DNA of 64,000 nt from Prevotella sp. E9-3 (GTDB lineage: Bacteria > Bacteroidota > Bacteroidia > Bacteroidales > Bacteroidaceae), in NCBI RefSeq assembly GCF_022024015.1, contig NZ_CP091786.1, positions 3,286,001 to 3,350,000 on the forward strand, in the 5' to 3' direction. The notes under the pieces are model-generated. The model did no database searches and had not been told where the DNA came from. It saw only the letters and a program-made list of their open reading frames with translations. How positions within the stretch are numbered: position 1 is the first letter of the stretch; each line of letters begins with the position of its first letter. A program made the translations under genes and the position numbers. Below, piece after piece: positions 52,487-61,662 of this stretch.

Positions 52487-54220
52487 ATGCTAAGCAACAT
52501 TCCTTTTTCAACCCTTAACACCATATTTATAATAATAGCGGTACTCTTGGCAGCCCTTTTAGTATGGACTACAAGAGAATTGTATTTAAGAAGTGTGCGC
52601 CTACGCAACCGCGAACAGATGGAGCGCATTTTCACTAATATTGGCCACGAACTGCTTACTCCACTCACTGTTATTTCGGCTTCTGTAGAACAGATAAGAC
52701 AACAGGAACCACGATTCAAGTCGGACTATGCACTGATGGAACTGAACATCGACCGCATGGTGCGACTGCTTCAGGAAATACTTGAAACCAGCAAATCGCA
52801 GGCAGGAGAACTGCGTTTGCTCGTTTCGCGAGGCGATGTTGTTCAGCACATCACACAAACAGCACTGTGCCTTCAGCCACTCATGAGCAAACGACATATT
52901 CACTTCTCCATTGAGTGTGAGCCAAAATCCATGATGGGATGGATAGATCCTGACAAACTGGATAAAATTATCTACAACCTCCTGTCGAATGCAGCAAAAT
53001 ACACACATGAGGAGGGGCATGTTAAACTAACCATTCATACAAGTGTCAATTTCGACTCTATTATAATAAAGGTGGAAGACGATGGAATCGGTATTTCTGC
53101 AAAAAAAATGAAAAGACTGTTCCATCCTTTCTTCGACGGTGACTACCGACAGATGCACGCTATGGGAACAGGTCTGGGACTTGCGCTCACTCACGATCTT
53201 GTTTACTTGCATAGAGGTACCATTAAATGTCAGAGCAAGGAAGGGAAAGGCACAACCTTCACAGTCAGGATTCCAATCAACAAGGAAGCGTATGCCATCT
53301 CGCAGAGAGACGAAGTAAACCAGCTGATTCCCAACGAACCCCTGTCATACATCAGCGATCTGGAGGAATTGATATCACGCCAGGATATTTTCGACCAGAA
53401 AGAAACACCAGAGGCTACGGACGAGGACAACTATCATCTGCTCATCGTTGAAGACAACAACGAGCTGCTGATGGTGATGAGCACACTTTTATCCAAGCGG
53501 TATAGAATATTTACTGCCCGCAACGGTAAAGAGGCCTTAGAGGTGATACAAAAGGAAGACCTGGACCTGATTATCTCGGATGTGATGATGCCCGAGATGA
53601 ACGGTATTGAACTGACCCGTCACATCAAAGAGTCAGCCAACTTCCGTCATCTGCCCATTATCCTCATCACCGCCAAGACTACTGACGATGACGTGAAAGA
53701 AGCCATAAAGATTGGTGCCGACGCCTACATCACCAAACCCTTTAAGATAGGTGATTTGGAGTTGCGCATCAACAACATCATTGAGAACAGAAAACGAATA
53801 AAGAGTGAGTTCCAGTCACAAACCATCGAGGAGAGCCGGCAGAAAACGCCACAAACGGCTCCCAACCCCGATGAGGAATTCCTCCGCAAATCTATCGACT
53901 GTGTGTATGCTCACCTGAACGATGCCGACTTTGACCGTGATGCCTTTGCCAATGAGATGGGAGCAAGCGCTTCCACCCTTTACAACAAGCTGCGCTCTAT
54001 CACCGGCATGAACGTAACCTCCTTCATTCGTGACATCCGCATGAAAGAAGCCAAGCGTATTGTCCAAGAAGAAGACGATCTTCGCGTCAGCGATCTTGCC
54101 TATAGGGTTGGCTTCAAGGACCCGAAGTATTTTGCCACTTGTTTCAAGAAAGAATTTGGTATTCAACCCAGTGAATATATCGAACAAATGAGCAAACAAG
54201 GCTATAAGGAAATTATTTAG
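52487..54220 (+). CDS. Hybrid two-component regulator (histidine kinase + receiver + AraC HTH) lacking a periplasmic sensor
   Basis: 577 residues from the ATG at 52487. One membrane helix (about 10-32) is followed by HisKA with the phospho-His in NIGHELLTPLTV, HATPase (N-box LSNAAKYT, G1 DDGIGIS, G2 GTGLGLAL), receiver domain (about 325-440; phospho-Asp in LIISDVMMPEMNG, Lys in YITKPF), and an AraC-type HTH (about 470-570). Typical Bacteroidetes hybrid systems of this layout have a large periplasmic beta-propeller sensor; here only about 10 residues precede the helix, so the signal must come through a partner or from the membrane or cytoplasm. No polysaccharide-utilisation genes are adjacent. 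Confidence 0.9.
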   Translation: MLSNIPFSTLNTIFIIIAVLLAALLVWTTRELYLRSVRLRNREQMERIFTNIGHELLTPLTVISASVEQIRQQEPRFKSDYALMELNIDRMVRLLQEILETSKSQAGELRLLVSRGDVVQHITQTALCLQPLMSKRHIHFSIECEPKSMMGWIDPDKLDKIIYNLLSNAAKYTHEEGHVKLTIHTSVNFDSIIIKVEDDGIGISAKKMKRLFHPFFDGDYRQMHAMGTGLGLALTHDLVYLHRGTIKCQSKEGKGTTFTVRIPINKEAYAISQRDEVNQLIPNEPLSYISDLEELISRQDIFDQKETPEATDEDNYHLLIVEDNNELLMVMSTLLSKRYRIFTARNGKEALEVIQKEDLDLIISDVMMPEMNGIELTRHIKESANFRHLPIILITAKTTDDDVKEAIKIGADAYITKPFKIGDLELRINNIIENRKRIKSEFQSQTIEESRQKTPQTAPNPDEEFLRKSIDCVYAHLNDADFDRDAFANEMGASASTLYNKLRSITGMNVTSFIRDIRMKEAKRIVQEEDDLRVSDLAYRVGFKDPKYFATCFKKEFGIQPSEYIEQMSKQGYKEII

Positions 54221-54250
54221 CCTGTGAGAACAGAAAAAAAGGAGAAATAA

Positions 54251-54282
54251 TTTGTGTAAACAAGAAAAATAATATACCTTTG
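54251..54282 (+). promoter_or_regulatory. Canonical promoter of a candidate small RNA
   Basis: TTTG (54251-54254), 20 nt, TACCTTTG (54275-54282): an exact Bacteroidetes promoter in the gap between the hybrid regulator and mutY. Confidence 0.7.
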
Positions 54283-54288
54283 CAATAG

Positions 54289-54367
54289 TTGAACCAACCT
54301 ATTTATCCTTAAATTTATACTAAGAACACCCCTAAAGCGCGTTTCATTGTTGAAGCGCGCCTTTTTT
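54289..54367 (+). ncRNA. Candidate 75-80 nt small RNA
   Basis: The promoter at 54251-54282 is followed within 85 nt by an intrinsic terminator: GCGCGTTTC (54337-54345) pairs with GAAGCGCGC (54352-54360), then CTTTTTT. A small 5' hairpin GTTG-aac-CAAC begins at about 54288. No ORF and no downstream forward-strand gene, so a stand-alone RNA is the best explanation; the hairpin also ends the regulator transcript. Confidence 0.5.
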
Positions 54368-54374
54368 ATGTCTA

Positions 54375-55481
54375 TCAAGGAAGTTTTTTCAGTAACAGTT
54401 CAATCATTCTTGGCAAGGCATAACGGTCCAGCTCATCCTCTCGCACCCAAATATATTCTTCGGGCAGCAAAGGCTTTTCTTCGGCCTGCAACAGATAGAA
54501 ATCGCAAAGCAGAACACGATGAGTCAGCACATGACGGAAGCCTTTCACCACAGGCAGTGCATCTTTCAATAAATCAGAGAATTGAGAAGTTATTGCCGAT
54601 GCCTGAGCACCCACTACCTCCACAGATGTTTGAGAAGGCTTTTCTTTCACAGATATATTAGAAGGCTCATCCTTCACAGATACTTGAGCGAGATCATCTT
54701 TCACCAGCAGAAATTCCCATAGTCCTTGCCAAATATCACCAGCTCCACGCCGACGAATAGCCGTTTCGCCATTACACCTTATATATACGTACGCGAGGCG
54801 GCGCTCTTTCACTTCCAGTTTTCGCAATTTCACAGGCAGCATTTCTACCCTCCCCTCTCGGAAAGCCACACACGATTCCTGCAACGGACATTGATCACAA
54901 CGGGGCGACTGGGGCGTACATTGAATAGCTCCGAAATCCATGATGGCTTGATTGTAAGCGGCTGCCTTTGGAGCGGGAAGCAGTTGACGGGCCAAGGCTG
55001 TAAACTCTTTCTTTCCTTGTGTGGTATTAATAGGAGTATCAATGCCGAAATGCCTTGACAATACGCGATAGACATTACCATCTACCACAGCCTCTGGAAG
55101 ATTGAAGGCCAGCGAAGCTATCGCTGCTGCAGTATAGTCGCCAACCCCTTTCAAAGAACGAATCTGTTCGTAAGAAGCGGGAAAGCCGCCCATTTCAACG
55201 ATTTGCCGGGCTGCAGTATGAAGATTTCGGGCTCTGGAATAATAGCCAAGTCCCTGCCAAAGCCTCAACACCTCATCCTCACTGGCCGCAGCCAGTTGCT
55301 CAACAGTGGGCCAACGCTCCATGAAACGTTCCCAATAGGCCCATCCCTGCTGCACACGTGTCTGCTGGAGGATTATCTCACTCAGCCAAATAGCATAGGG
55401 ATCACGGGTGGACCGCCAAGGCAGTTCGCGACCGTTCTGCTGATACCACTCCAATAGTGAAAGGGAGAAATTACTATACAT
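54375..55481 (-). CDS. mutY: A/G-specific adenine glycosylase
   Basis: 368 residues from the ATG at 55481 (MYSNFSLSLLEWYQQNGRELPWR); an ATG 14 codons earlier lies upstream of the -7 box and is rejected. MutY removes adenine mispaired with 8-oxoguanine. It shows the helix-hairpin-helix LKGVGDYTAAAIA with catalytic Asp in VVDGNVYRV, and the 4Fe-4S cysteines C-x6-C-x2-C-x5-C in CTPQSPRCDQCPLQESC. The C-terminal NUDIX-like domain carries an insertion of imperfect repeats (VSVKDEPSNISVKEKPSQTSVE). A TACCTTTG -7 box (55495..55488) ends 7 nt before the ATG, so the mRNA is probably leaderless. Confidence 0.93.
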   Translation of the reverse strand: MYSNFSLSLLEWYQQNGRELPWRSTRDPYAIWLSEIILQQTRVQQGWAYWERFMERWPTVEQLAAASEDEVLRLWQGLGYYSRARNLHTAARQIVEMGGFPASYEQIRSLKGVGDYTAAAIASLAFNLPEAVVDGNVYRVLSRHFGIDTPINTTQGKKEFTALARQLLPAPKAAAYNQAIMDFGAIQCTPQSPRCDQCPLQESCVAFREGRVEMLPVKLRKLEVKERRLAYVYIRCNGETAIRRRGAGDIWQGLWEFLLVKDDLAQVSVKDEPSNISVKEKPSQTSVEVVGAQASAITSQFSDLLKDALPVVKGFRHVLTHRVLLCDFYLLQAEEKPLLPEEYIWVREDELDRYALPRMIELLLKKLP

Positions 55482-55487
55482 TGACGG

Positions 55488-55495
55488 CAAAGGTA
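55488..55495 (-). promoter_or_regulatory. -7 box of mutY, leaderless arrangement
   Basis: TACCTTTG on the reverse strand, 6-7 nt before the chosen ATG. Confidence 0.5.
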
Positions 55496-55580
55496 CACAA
55501 AAATCCCCATGCACATTATGCATCTTTCGCTTTTTTAACCAAACACAATAATATATATATTATTCCGTTATTATATCGAT

Positions 55581-58500
55581 ATGAAACAGTACGCCTTGAT
55601 CTTTATAGCCCTTCTATGTGCCCTCACAAATATTTCGGCACAAGAGTTCTTCAACCTGACAGCAAGCGATGTCAAGATTGACACACTATTGCCTGTGTTC
55701 AACCACCAGTTCGACCTGGGGACCAACTATGCCGACTCTACTTATGAAGTGGCTATAGAATATCCTGAATTCATCGACATGACGCCTACCGACGTGATGC
55801 GCTATCATCATATCAGCAACGAGAAACTGCCAGAACTGCCGGCCGTCAGCCAGTATCTAGCAGTGGACCGTAAGAAAGGTAAACTGTGCGTATCGTTCAT
55901 TCCTCTTGTAGAGCGTGAAGGAAAACTTCAGAAACTGGTTAGTTTCAAACTTGCCCTCCACGGCAAGCCCGTCAGCAAGAATCTTGCACCACGCCGTGCC
56001 AGCACAGCCAACGGGCGGTATGCAGACCACTCTGTATTGGCAAGCGGCCGATGGGTAAGAATCAGTATTCCGGAAACAGGCGTTTATCAGCTTACCAACA
56101 GTCTGATTCAACAGGCTGGTTTCTCTGACCTTTCTAAAGTAAAGGTCTATGGCTATGGCGGCGGACTACAACCTGAAGTGCTCACACAAGACTATCTCAC
56201 CACGACCGACGACCTACAGGAAGTTCCCACCTGTACCATCGATGGTCACCGACTGTTCTTTGCCGTAGGTCCAGTAAACTGGGGAACAGCAAAAGACATC
56301 CAACGACAGCGTAACAACTATTCGACAAAAGGATACTATTTCCTGACAGAGAACGACAATAATCCCCTGACTATTGACGAGGAACAGTTCCGCACTAATT
56401 TCACTGACCACCCCAACAACTATCACTCTATCATAGAGCCCGAAGAGTTTGCCTGGTATCATGGTGGACGCAACCTCTACGAGAAAGCAACCATCAGTAC
56501 GAGTGGCAACAGCTATACCTTTACTTCTCATGAGGATGTAGCATCCATAAACGTCACAATGACCTACAACGGCTATTGCTCTGCCAATGTAGCCGTCAAC
56601 GGCACTAACATCGGTTCTATTGTTGTCAATGCCACTACGGTAAGTCAGGGAGTGAGCTATTTCACGAAGTCCACCCACAGCTATGTGGCCAGCTACACCT
56701 GGAAATTCAATAGCACAAGCGTAAACAAAGGCGAAAACACCATAACGATCACCAAGACTGCGGGTACAAACACCAATATGCGTCTTGACAATATCACCGT
56801 TATCTACACTTCGCCTCGTTCTATGCCCGATATGGCTTCAATTCCCGAACCAACATTTGAGAACGAGATTACCAATCAGGACCGCCATGCCGACAAAGCT
56901 ACCGATATGGTCATTCTGATTCCAGAAAGCAATAAACTAAAAGAACAGGCAGAACGGCTCAAGACTTTCCATGAACAGAACGATGGTCTTCGCGTAAGAA
57001 TCATTCCCGTCAACGAACTTTACAACGAGTTCTCCAGCGGAACACCTGATGCCACCGCCTACCGCCGCTATCTTAAAATGCTCTACGACCGTGCGGACAG
57101 CGATGCCGACATGCCCCGATTCCTGCTGCTGATGGGCGATTGTGCCTGGGACAACCGAATGCTGATCAGTGACTGGAAATCTACCGTACCCGAAGATTTC
57201 CTGCTCTGCTATGAGAGTGAGAACTCCTTCAGTGAGGTTTACTGCTATGTAAGTGATGATTTCTTCTGTCTGCTCGATGACAACGAACGGATAGACAATT
57301 ATATGGGCAAGCCCGATATGGCAGTAGGCCGTATTCCTGCCCGTTCGGCTGCTGAGGCAGAAATCGTTGTCAACAAGATCATCAGCTATGCCACCAACGA
57401 GTATGCCGGAGCTTGGCAGAACACCCTTTGCTTCATGGGTGATGACGGCGATAACAACCAACACATGGAATGTGCTGAAGAGGCTGCCGAACTGACAAGA
57501 AGTATGCATCCGTCATTCAACATCAAGAAAGTCTATTGGGATGCCTACAATCGTGTTGTATCCGCCACAGGCAATGGCTATCCCGATGTTACCCGACTAC
57601 TGAAGCAGCAGATGCGCGACGGTGCATTGATCATGAACTATAGCGGTCATGGTGCAGCCTACTGCATGTCGCACGAGCAGGTACTCAAACTGAACGATTT
57701 CGCCGAGACCACATCTATGCGACTGCCTTTCTGGCTCACCGCCTCCTGCGATATCGCACCCTTCGACGGACAGGTAAGCAATATCGGTGAAACAGCCCTT
57801 ATGAACCCGAAAGGCGGAGCTATTGCTTTCTACGGAACGTCGCGTACGGTATTCCTCGACAAAAACAGGATTATCAACCGCATTTTCATGAAGCACGTAC
57901 TCACTATCGACAGCATAACAGGCAAGCGTGTCACCATCGGTGAGGCCAACCGTCTCACTAAAAACGAACTGATCAGTTCTAAATACGACACCACGATCAA
58001 CAAGATAAACTACTCTCTTCTGGGCGATCCTGCACTGGCACTGGCCTTCCCCACCCTGAAAGCAGTGGTTGACAGCATCAACGGACAGCCGGTATCAGCC
58101 CCAGAGCAGAAACTCAGTTCCGGCTCACTGGTGACCATCAGCGGACACATTGACGGGCATGAAGACTTCAATGGCGTTGCCACCATCACCGTTAGTGATG
58201 TGGAAGAGAAAATCGTTTGTAAGAGAAACAATGGTGAAGAAATAGCCATGACCTACCTGGACCGTCCCAGCACCATCTACAACGGTAGCGACAGCGTGGC
58301 AAACGGACGTTTCAAGTTCACCTTTGCCGTACCCCGTGACATCAGCTATAGCGAAAACAGCGGGCGCATGCTGGTATATGCTGTCAACAACACCAAGAAA
58401 CTTCTGGCCAACGGCCGACAGGAAGGCTTCATCATGAGTGGAACAGAAGAAAAAGCCAATGACGGCATTGGTCCAAATATCTACTGTTACCTGAACTCAC

Positions 58501-59120
58501 GCTCGTTTGTCAATGGCGGTGAAGTAAACAGCACCCCCTATTTCTATGCCGAACTGAGCGACAACGACGGCATCAATGCTGCCGGTAGCGGAATCGGTCA
58601 CGACCTGGAACTGATTATCGATGGTGACTTGTCGCGCACCTATATCCTGAACAACTATTTCAGATATGATTTCGGCGACTACAGCAGTGGTACCGTTGGC
58701 TATAGCCTGCCAGAGCTTGAAGATGGCAATCACAAACTGTTGTTCCGTGCCTGGGACGTATTGAACAACTCATCTACTGCCGAACTGTCGTTCAGTGTCA
58801 ATTCAAAACTCAAGCCCGTATTGCTGAACATTGTCTGCACTCGCAATCCGGCCAACAGCACAACCCGTTTCCTTATCAGTCACGACCGCACAGGCAGTCA
58901 GATGGATGTCACACTTGAGATTTTCGACACCTCAGGACGCATTCTTTGGACAAAGACAGAATCGGGTGTATCTACCGACGACACCTATGCCATAGACTGG
59001 AATCTCACCGGTAGCCATGGTGGCAGACTACGCCCAGGTGTCTATCTTTATAGAGTGCGCATTAGTTCAAATGGCAGCCAAGAGGCCACACAAGCCCAAA
59101 AGCTGATCATCACAAAATAA
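55581..59120 (+). CDS. porU: Type IX secretion sortase PorU (gingipain-like C25 peptidase)
   Basis: 1179 residues. A signal peptide ends TNISAQ. The C25 peptidase domain carries H690 in NYSGHGAAYCMSHEQ and C723 in LTASCDIAPFDG, the catalytic dyad; an Ig-like domain and a C-terminal beta domain with FDTSGRILWTKTESG and GVYLYRVRI follow. PorU cuts the C-terminal signal off T9SS cargo at the cell surface and attaches the cargo to lipopolysaccharide. The neighbouring porV supports this. The giant protein at 6856-17937 is a likely client. Confidence 0.93.
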   Translation: MKQYALIFIALLCALTNISAQEFFNLTASDVKIDTLLPVFNHQFDLGTNYADSTYEVAIEYPEFIDMTPTDVMRYHHISNEKLPELPAVSQYLAVDRKKGKLCVSFIPLVEREGKLQKLVSFKLALHGKPVSKNLAPRRASTANGRYADHSVLASGRWVRISIPETGVYQLTNSLIQQAGFSDLSKVKVYGYGGGLQPEVLTQDYLTTTDDLQEVPTCTIDGHRLFFAVGPVNWGTAKDIQRQRNNYSTKGYYFLTENDNNPLTIDEEQFRTNFTDHPNNYHSIIEPEEFAWYHGGRNLYEKATISTSGNSYTFTSHEDVASINVTMTYNGYCSANVAVNGTNIGSIVVNATTVSQGVSYFTKSTHSYVASYTWKFNSTSVNKGENTITITKTAGTNTNMRLDNITVIYTSPRSMPDMASIPEPTFENEITNQDRHADKATDMVILIPESNKLKEQAERLKTFHEQNDGLRVRIIPVNELYNEFSSGTPDATAYRRYLKMLYDRADSDADMPRFLLLMGDCAWDNRMLISDWKSTVPEDFLLCYESENSFSEVYCYVSDDFFCLLDDNERIDNYMGKPDMAVGRIPARSAAEAEIVVNKIISYATNEYAGAWQNTLCFMGDDGDNNQHMECAEEAAELTRSMHPSFNIKKVYWDAYNRVVSATGNGYPDVTRLLKQQMRDGALIMNYSGHGAAYCMSHEQVLKLNDFAETTSMRLPFWLTASCDIAPFDGQVSNIGETALMNPKGGAIAFYGTSRTVFLDKNRIINRIFMKHVLTIDSITGKRVTIGEANRLTKNELISSKYDTTINKINYSLLGDPALALAFPTLKAVVDSINGQPVSAPEQKLSSGSLVTISGHIDGHEDFNGVATITVSDVEEKIVCKRNNGEEIAMTYLDRPSTIYNGSDSVANGRFKFTFAVPRDISYSENSGRMLVYAVNNTKKLLANGRQEGFIMSGTEEKANDGIGPNIYCYLNSRSFVNGGEVNSTPYFYAELSDNDGINAAGSGIGHDLELIIDGDLSRTYILNNYFRYDFGDYSSGTVGYSLPELEDGNHKLLFRAWDVLNNSSTAELSFSVNSKLKPVLLNIVCTRNPANSTTRFLISHDRTGSQMDVTLEIFDTSGRILWTKTESGVSTDDTYAIDWNLTGSHGGRLRPGVYLYRVRISSNGSQEATQAQKLIITK

Positions 59121-59152
59121 TAATTCTGCATCTTTGCACGTTAATAAAGATA

Positions 59153-60325
59153 ATGAAAACAATATCCAAACTCTTTCTGACCATTGCTGTGGTTTTCTTT
59201 GCCCAGCTGGTCTATGCTGACGACTACAAGACCAGCACGTTCAATCCCGTTGAACACGCTGTCATCTCTCAGACCATTGCGCCTGACGCCCGTGCTGCGG
59301 GTATGGGCGATGTAGGTTGTGCCACCGACCCCGATGTCAACTCACAGGCATGGAACCTGGCAAAATATCCCTTCTGCATCAGTCGTGCAGGTATCGCACT
59401 CAACTACACCCCCTGGCTCCGCCAACTGGTAAACGATATCGACCTGGCCTATGTAGCCGGTTACTATCGCATTGGCGATCGTGGTGCGCTGTCAGGCTCA
59501 CTGCGCTATTTCTCTTTAGGTGAAGTATATACCGACATCAATGGCGAAGATGCCTCAATGACAGTAAAGCCCTATGAGATGTCGCTCGATGCCGCCTATT
59601 CTATGATGCTCAGTGAGACCTTCTCGTTTGGTGTCGGTCTGCGTTGGATCTATTCCGACCTGCGCTATGACTACAGCGAAGACTCAAAACCGGCCTCTGC
59701 CTTTGCTGCCGACATTGCCTTCTATTATAACAACTATATAATGATGGGCAATCGCGAATGCCAGTTAGGTCTCGGTCTCACCACCACCAACATTGGTAGC
59801 AAGATTTCCTATTATGGCGATGAAGAAAGCCAGTTCATTCCTGCCAACCTTCGTTTAGGTGCATCGCTGATGGTTCCTGTAGATGAGTGGAACCGTTTCT
59901 CCATAGCTGCCGATGCCAACAAGCTGCTGGTTCCCACCGTTCCTGTTCAGGGAGTAGATGAGAACAACAGTGACTATCAGGACCGTGTTCGACGTGAATA
60001 TTCCGATGTGAGCAGCATATCCGGTATTTTCAAGAGCTTTAGTGATGCTCCTGGCGGTTTCAAGGAAGAGATGGAAGAGATACAGTGGAGCGTAGGTGCC
60101 GAATATGTGTATCACGATCAGTTCTCACTCCGCGCCGGTTATCACCACGAGTCAGAATCAAAGGGCAACCGTAAGTACTTCACTGTAGGCGGCGGCTTCC
60201 GTATGAATGTATTCTCACTCGATGTAGGCTACGTCATCTCTACAGCACAGTCTAACCCTCTCGACCAAACACTTCGTTTCACCCTTGCCTTCGATATGGA
60301 CGGCATTAAAGACCTGTTTAAATGA
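59153..60325 (+). CDS. porV: Type IX secretion outer-membrane shuttle protein PorV (LptO)
   Basis: 390 residues. A signal peptide ends LVYA; a 14-strand FadL-like barrel follows, with the family motif APDARAAGMGDVGCATDPDV near the N-terminus and LDQTLRFTLAFDMDGIKDLF at the end. PorV binds cargo leaving the Sov translocon and passes it to PorU. It is 32 bp after porU and overlaps ispF by 4 bp. Confidence 0.93.
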   Translation: MKTISKLFLTIAVVFFAQLVYADDYKTSTFNPVEHAVISQTIAPDARAAGMGDVGCATDPDVNSQAWNLAKYPFCISRAGIALNYTPWLRQLVNDIDLAYVAGYYRIGDRGALSGSLRYFSLGEVYTDINGEDASMTVKPYEMSLDAAYSMMLSETFSFGVGLRWIYSDLRYDYSEDSKPASAFAADIAFYYNNYIMMGNRECQLGLGLTTTNIGSKISYYGDEESQFIPANLRLGASLMVPVDEWNRFSIAADANKLLVPTVPVQGVDENNSDYQDRVRREYSDVSSISGIFKSFSDAPGGFKEEMEEIQWSVGAEYVYHDQFSLRAGYHHESESKGNRKYFTVGGGFRMNVFSLDVGYVISTAQSNPLDQTLRFTLAFDMDGIKDLFK

Positions 60326-60801
60326 AAATAAGAGTAGGCTTTGGATTCGACGTCCATCAGTTAGTAGAAGGACGCGATCTCTGGATGGGCGGCATCAAGA
60401 TTGACCACAAACTTGGACTTTTAGGCCATAGCGATGCCGATGTATTGATTCATGCCATCTGCGATGCACTGCTGGGTGCAGCCAACATGCGCGACATAGG
60501 CTATCATTTCCCCGACACCTCTGCCGAGACCGATGGCATGGACAGTAAGATTATCCTGAAGAAGACCATCGAGCTGATAGCTACGAAAGGCTACAAACTG
60601 GGAAACATCGATGCCACCATCTGTGCCGAGCGTCCAAAGATGAACCCTCATATCCCAGCCATGAAAGAGTGCATGGCCAAGATCATCGGCTGCGACATCG
60701 ATGACATCTCCATCAAGGCTACCACCACCGAGAAACTTGGTTTCACCGGTCGCGAAGAAGGCATCTCTGCCTACGCCACCGTATTGGTCACAGCAGAATA
60801 A
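60322..60801 (+). CDS. ispF: 2-C-methyl-D-erythritol 2,4-cyclodiphosphate synthase
   Basis: 159 residues, full length. Metal-binding residues are in FGFDVHQL (D and H) and in LGHSDADVLIHAICDALLGA; the ERPKMNPH and TTTEKLGFTGREEG motifs are present. It forms the cyclodiphosphate of the MEP isoprenoid pathway. Its last 80 bp are duplicated 1.9 kb downstream (62637-62716). Confidence 0.96.
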   Translation: MKIRVGFGFDVHQLVEGRDLWMGGIKIDHKLGLLGHSDADVLIHAICDALLGAANMRDIGYHFPDTSAETDGMDSKIILKKTIELIATKGYKLGNIDATICAERPKMNPHIPAMKECMAKIIGCDIDDISIKATTTEKLGFTGREEGISAYATVLVTAE

Positions 60802-60829
60802 ACCCGAGATCTTCATTCTATCTTGTTTT

Positions 60830-60860
60830 TTTGTTTATTCGGAAACTATTCTTAATTTTG
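60830..60860 (+). promoter_or_regulatory. Promoter of antitoxin copy 1
   Basis: TTTG (60830-60833) and TAATTTTG (60853-60860), 19 nt apart. The same promoter sequence is repeated before copy 2 and again at 63134-63164. Confidence 0.65.
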
Positions 60861-60880
60861 CAGCAGATAATAATGCGACT

Positions 60881-61126
60881 ATGACTGCGACACAAATGCT
60901 TGCCGAGATTCTTCGCAATATGAGCATCATTGCTGAAGATGAAAACCTGCTGAAACGAGCAGCCAAATACCTGCGTAAGTTGGCGACAGAGAAGAAGGAT
61001 TCCTCTTTGATGACGAAAGAAGAATTCTTCGCAAAGATTGAGCGTGCCGAGAAGGATATTGCAGATGGTAAAGGCACCACCTTTACGAACAAAGATGATA
61101 TGAACGCTTGGTTAAACTCACTCTGA
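60881..61126 (+). CDS. Putative type II antitoxin (copy 1)
   Basis: 81 residues, MTATQMLAEILRNMSIIAED at the start and TTFTNKDDMNAWLNSL at the end. I know similar proteins as antitoxin-like partners of RelE/ParE toxins in Prevotella, but no named Pfam family comes to mind. The stop codon overlaps an ATG (TGATG), the arrangement expected for a following toxin gene, but that following frame is only a 30-codon fragment here. A second, 97% identical copy is at 62796-63041. Confidence 0.6.
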   Translation: MTATQMLAEILRNMSIIAEDENLLKRAAKYLRKLATEKKDSSLMTKEEFFAKIERAEKDIADGKGTTFTNKDDMNAWLNSL

Positions 61127-61159
61127 TGAAAATTACATTTGTATCTATAACTGCTTTAA

Positions 61160-61474
61160 TCATAACGTTGCCTTTTCACGTGCAACAATTTCTTCACGCG
61201 CTAATCGTATTTCCTCGTTGATTTCGTCGAGTGTGAGTTCTGGTCTGTCACTGGCAGCAACCATTTTCTTGAATTCACGGAATTCTCTTAAAGCTTGGTC
61301 TTCTACTTCTGGGAGATTTGCACTTATCTTGAAAGGAATGCTTCGTGTCCTTACTACGGCATTCGCGAAGATGTTGATAGCAGCATTTACACTCATGCCC
61401 ATACGTGCACATAGTGCGTCGAAGTTCTGTTTCAGCTGTGCGTCCATCCTTACGGTCATTGATACTTGTGCCAT
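61160..61474 (-). CDS. RelB/DinJ-family antitoxin, orphan
   Basis: 104 residues from the ATG at 61474 (MAQVSMTVRMDAQLKQNFDALCARMGMSVNAAINIF), a ribbon-helix-helix DNA-binding start. The further-upstream ATG lies on the -7 box TATATTTG (61511..61504). DinJ usually pairs with a YafQ toxin encoded next to it; none is present, so it is an orphan or has lost its partner. Confidence 0.82.
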   Translation of the reverse strand: MAQVSMTVRMDAQLKQNFDALCARMGMSVNAAINIFANAVVRTRSIPFKISANLPEVEDQALREFREFKKMVAASDRPELTLDEINEEIRLAREEIVAREKATL

Positions 61475-61596
61475 AATCTTTGTCGTTTTAATCGTTTCAC
61501 GCTGCAAATATAAGCAACATATTTCATTCTGACATCATTTTGACGTAAAATATCGTCTTTTTGAAGAAAAAAAATAATTATTCTTGGCTACCCAAC

Positions 61597-61624
61597 TCAT
61601 CACCCATACGATACTTAATGTCGT
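61597..61624. repeat. 28-bp direct repeat, left of the Abi gene
   Basis: TCATCACCCATACGATACTT followed by RATGTCGT, found again at 62485-62512 with one difference. The two copies enclose the Abi gene and its leader. Confidence 0.8.
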
Positions 61625-61662
61625 CGGATACGACAGATGTCTGGTACTTGTCACATATTCCA

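Larger units (their letters stand above)
60722..61131. repeat. 410-bp direct duplication, copy 1
   Basis: Runs from the last 80 bp of ispF through a promoter and a complete antitoxin gene to its stop. It matches 62637-63046 at a constant offset of 1915 bp with no gaps and roughly nine substitutions. Confidence 0.92.
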
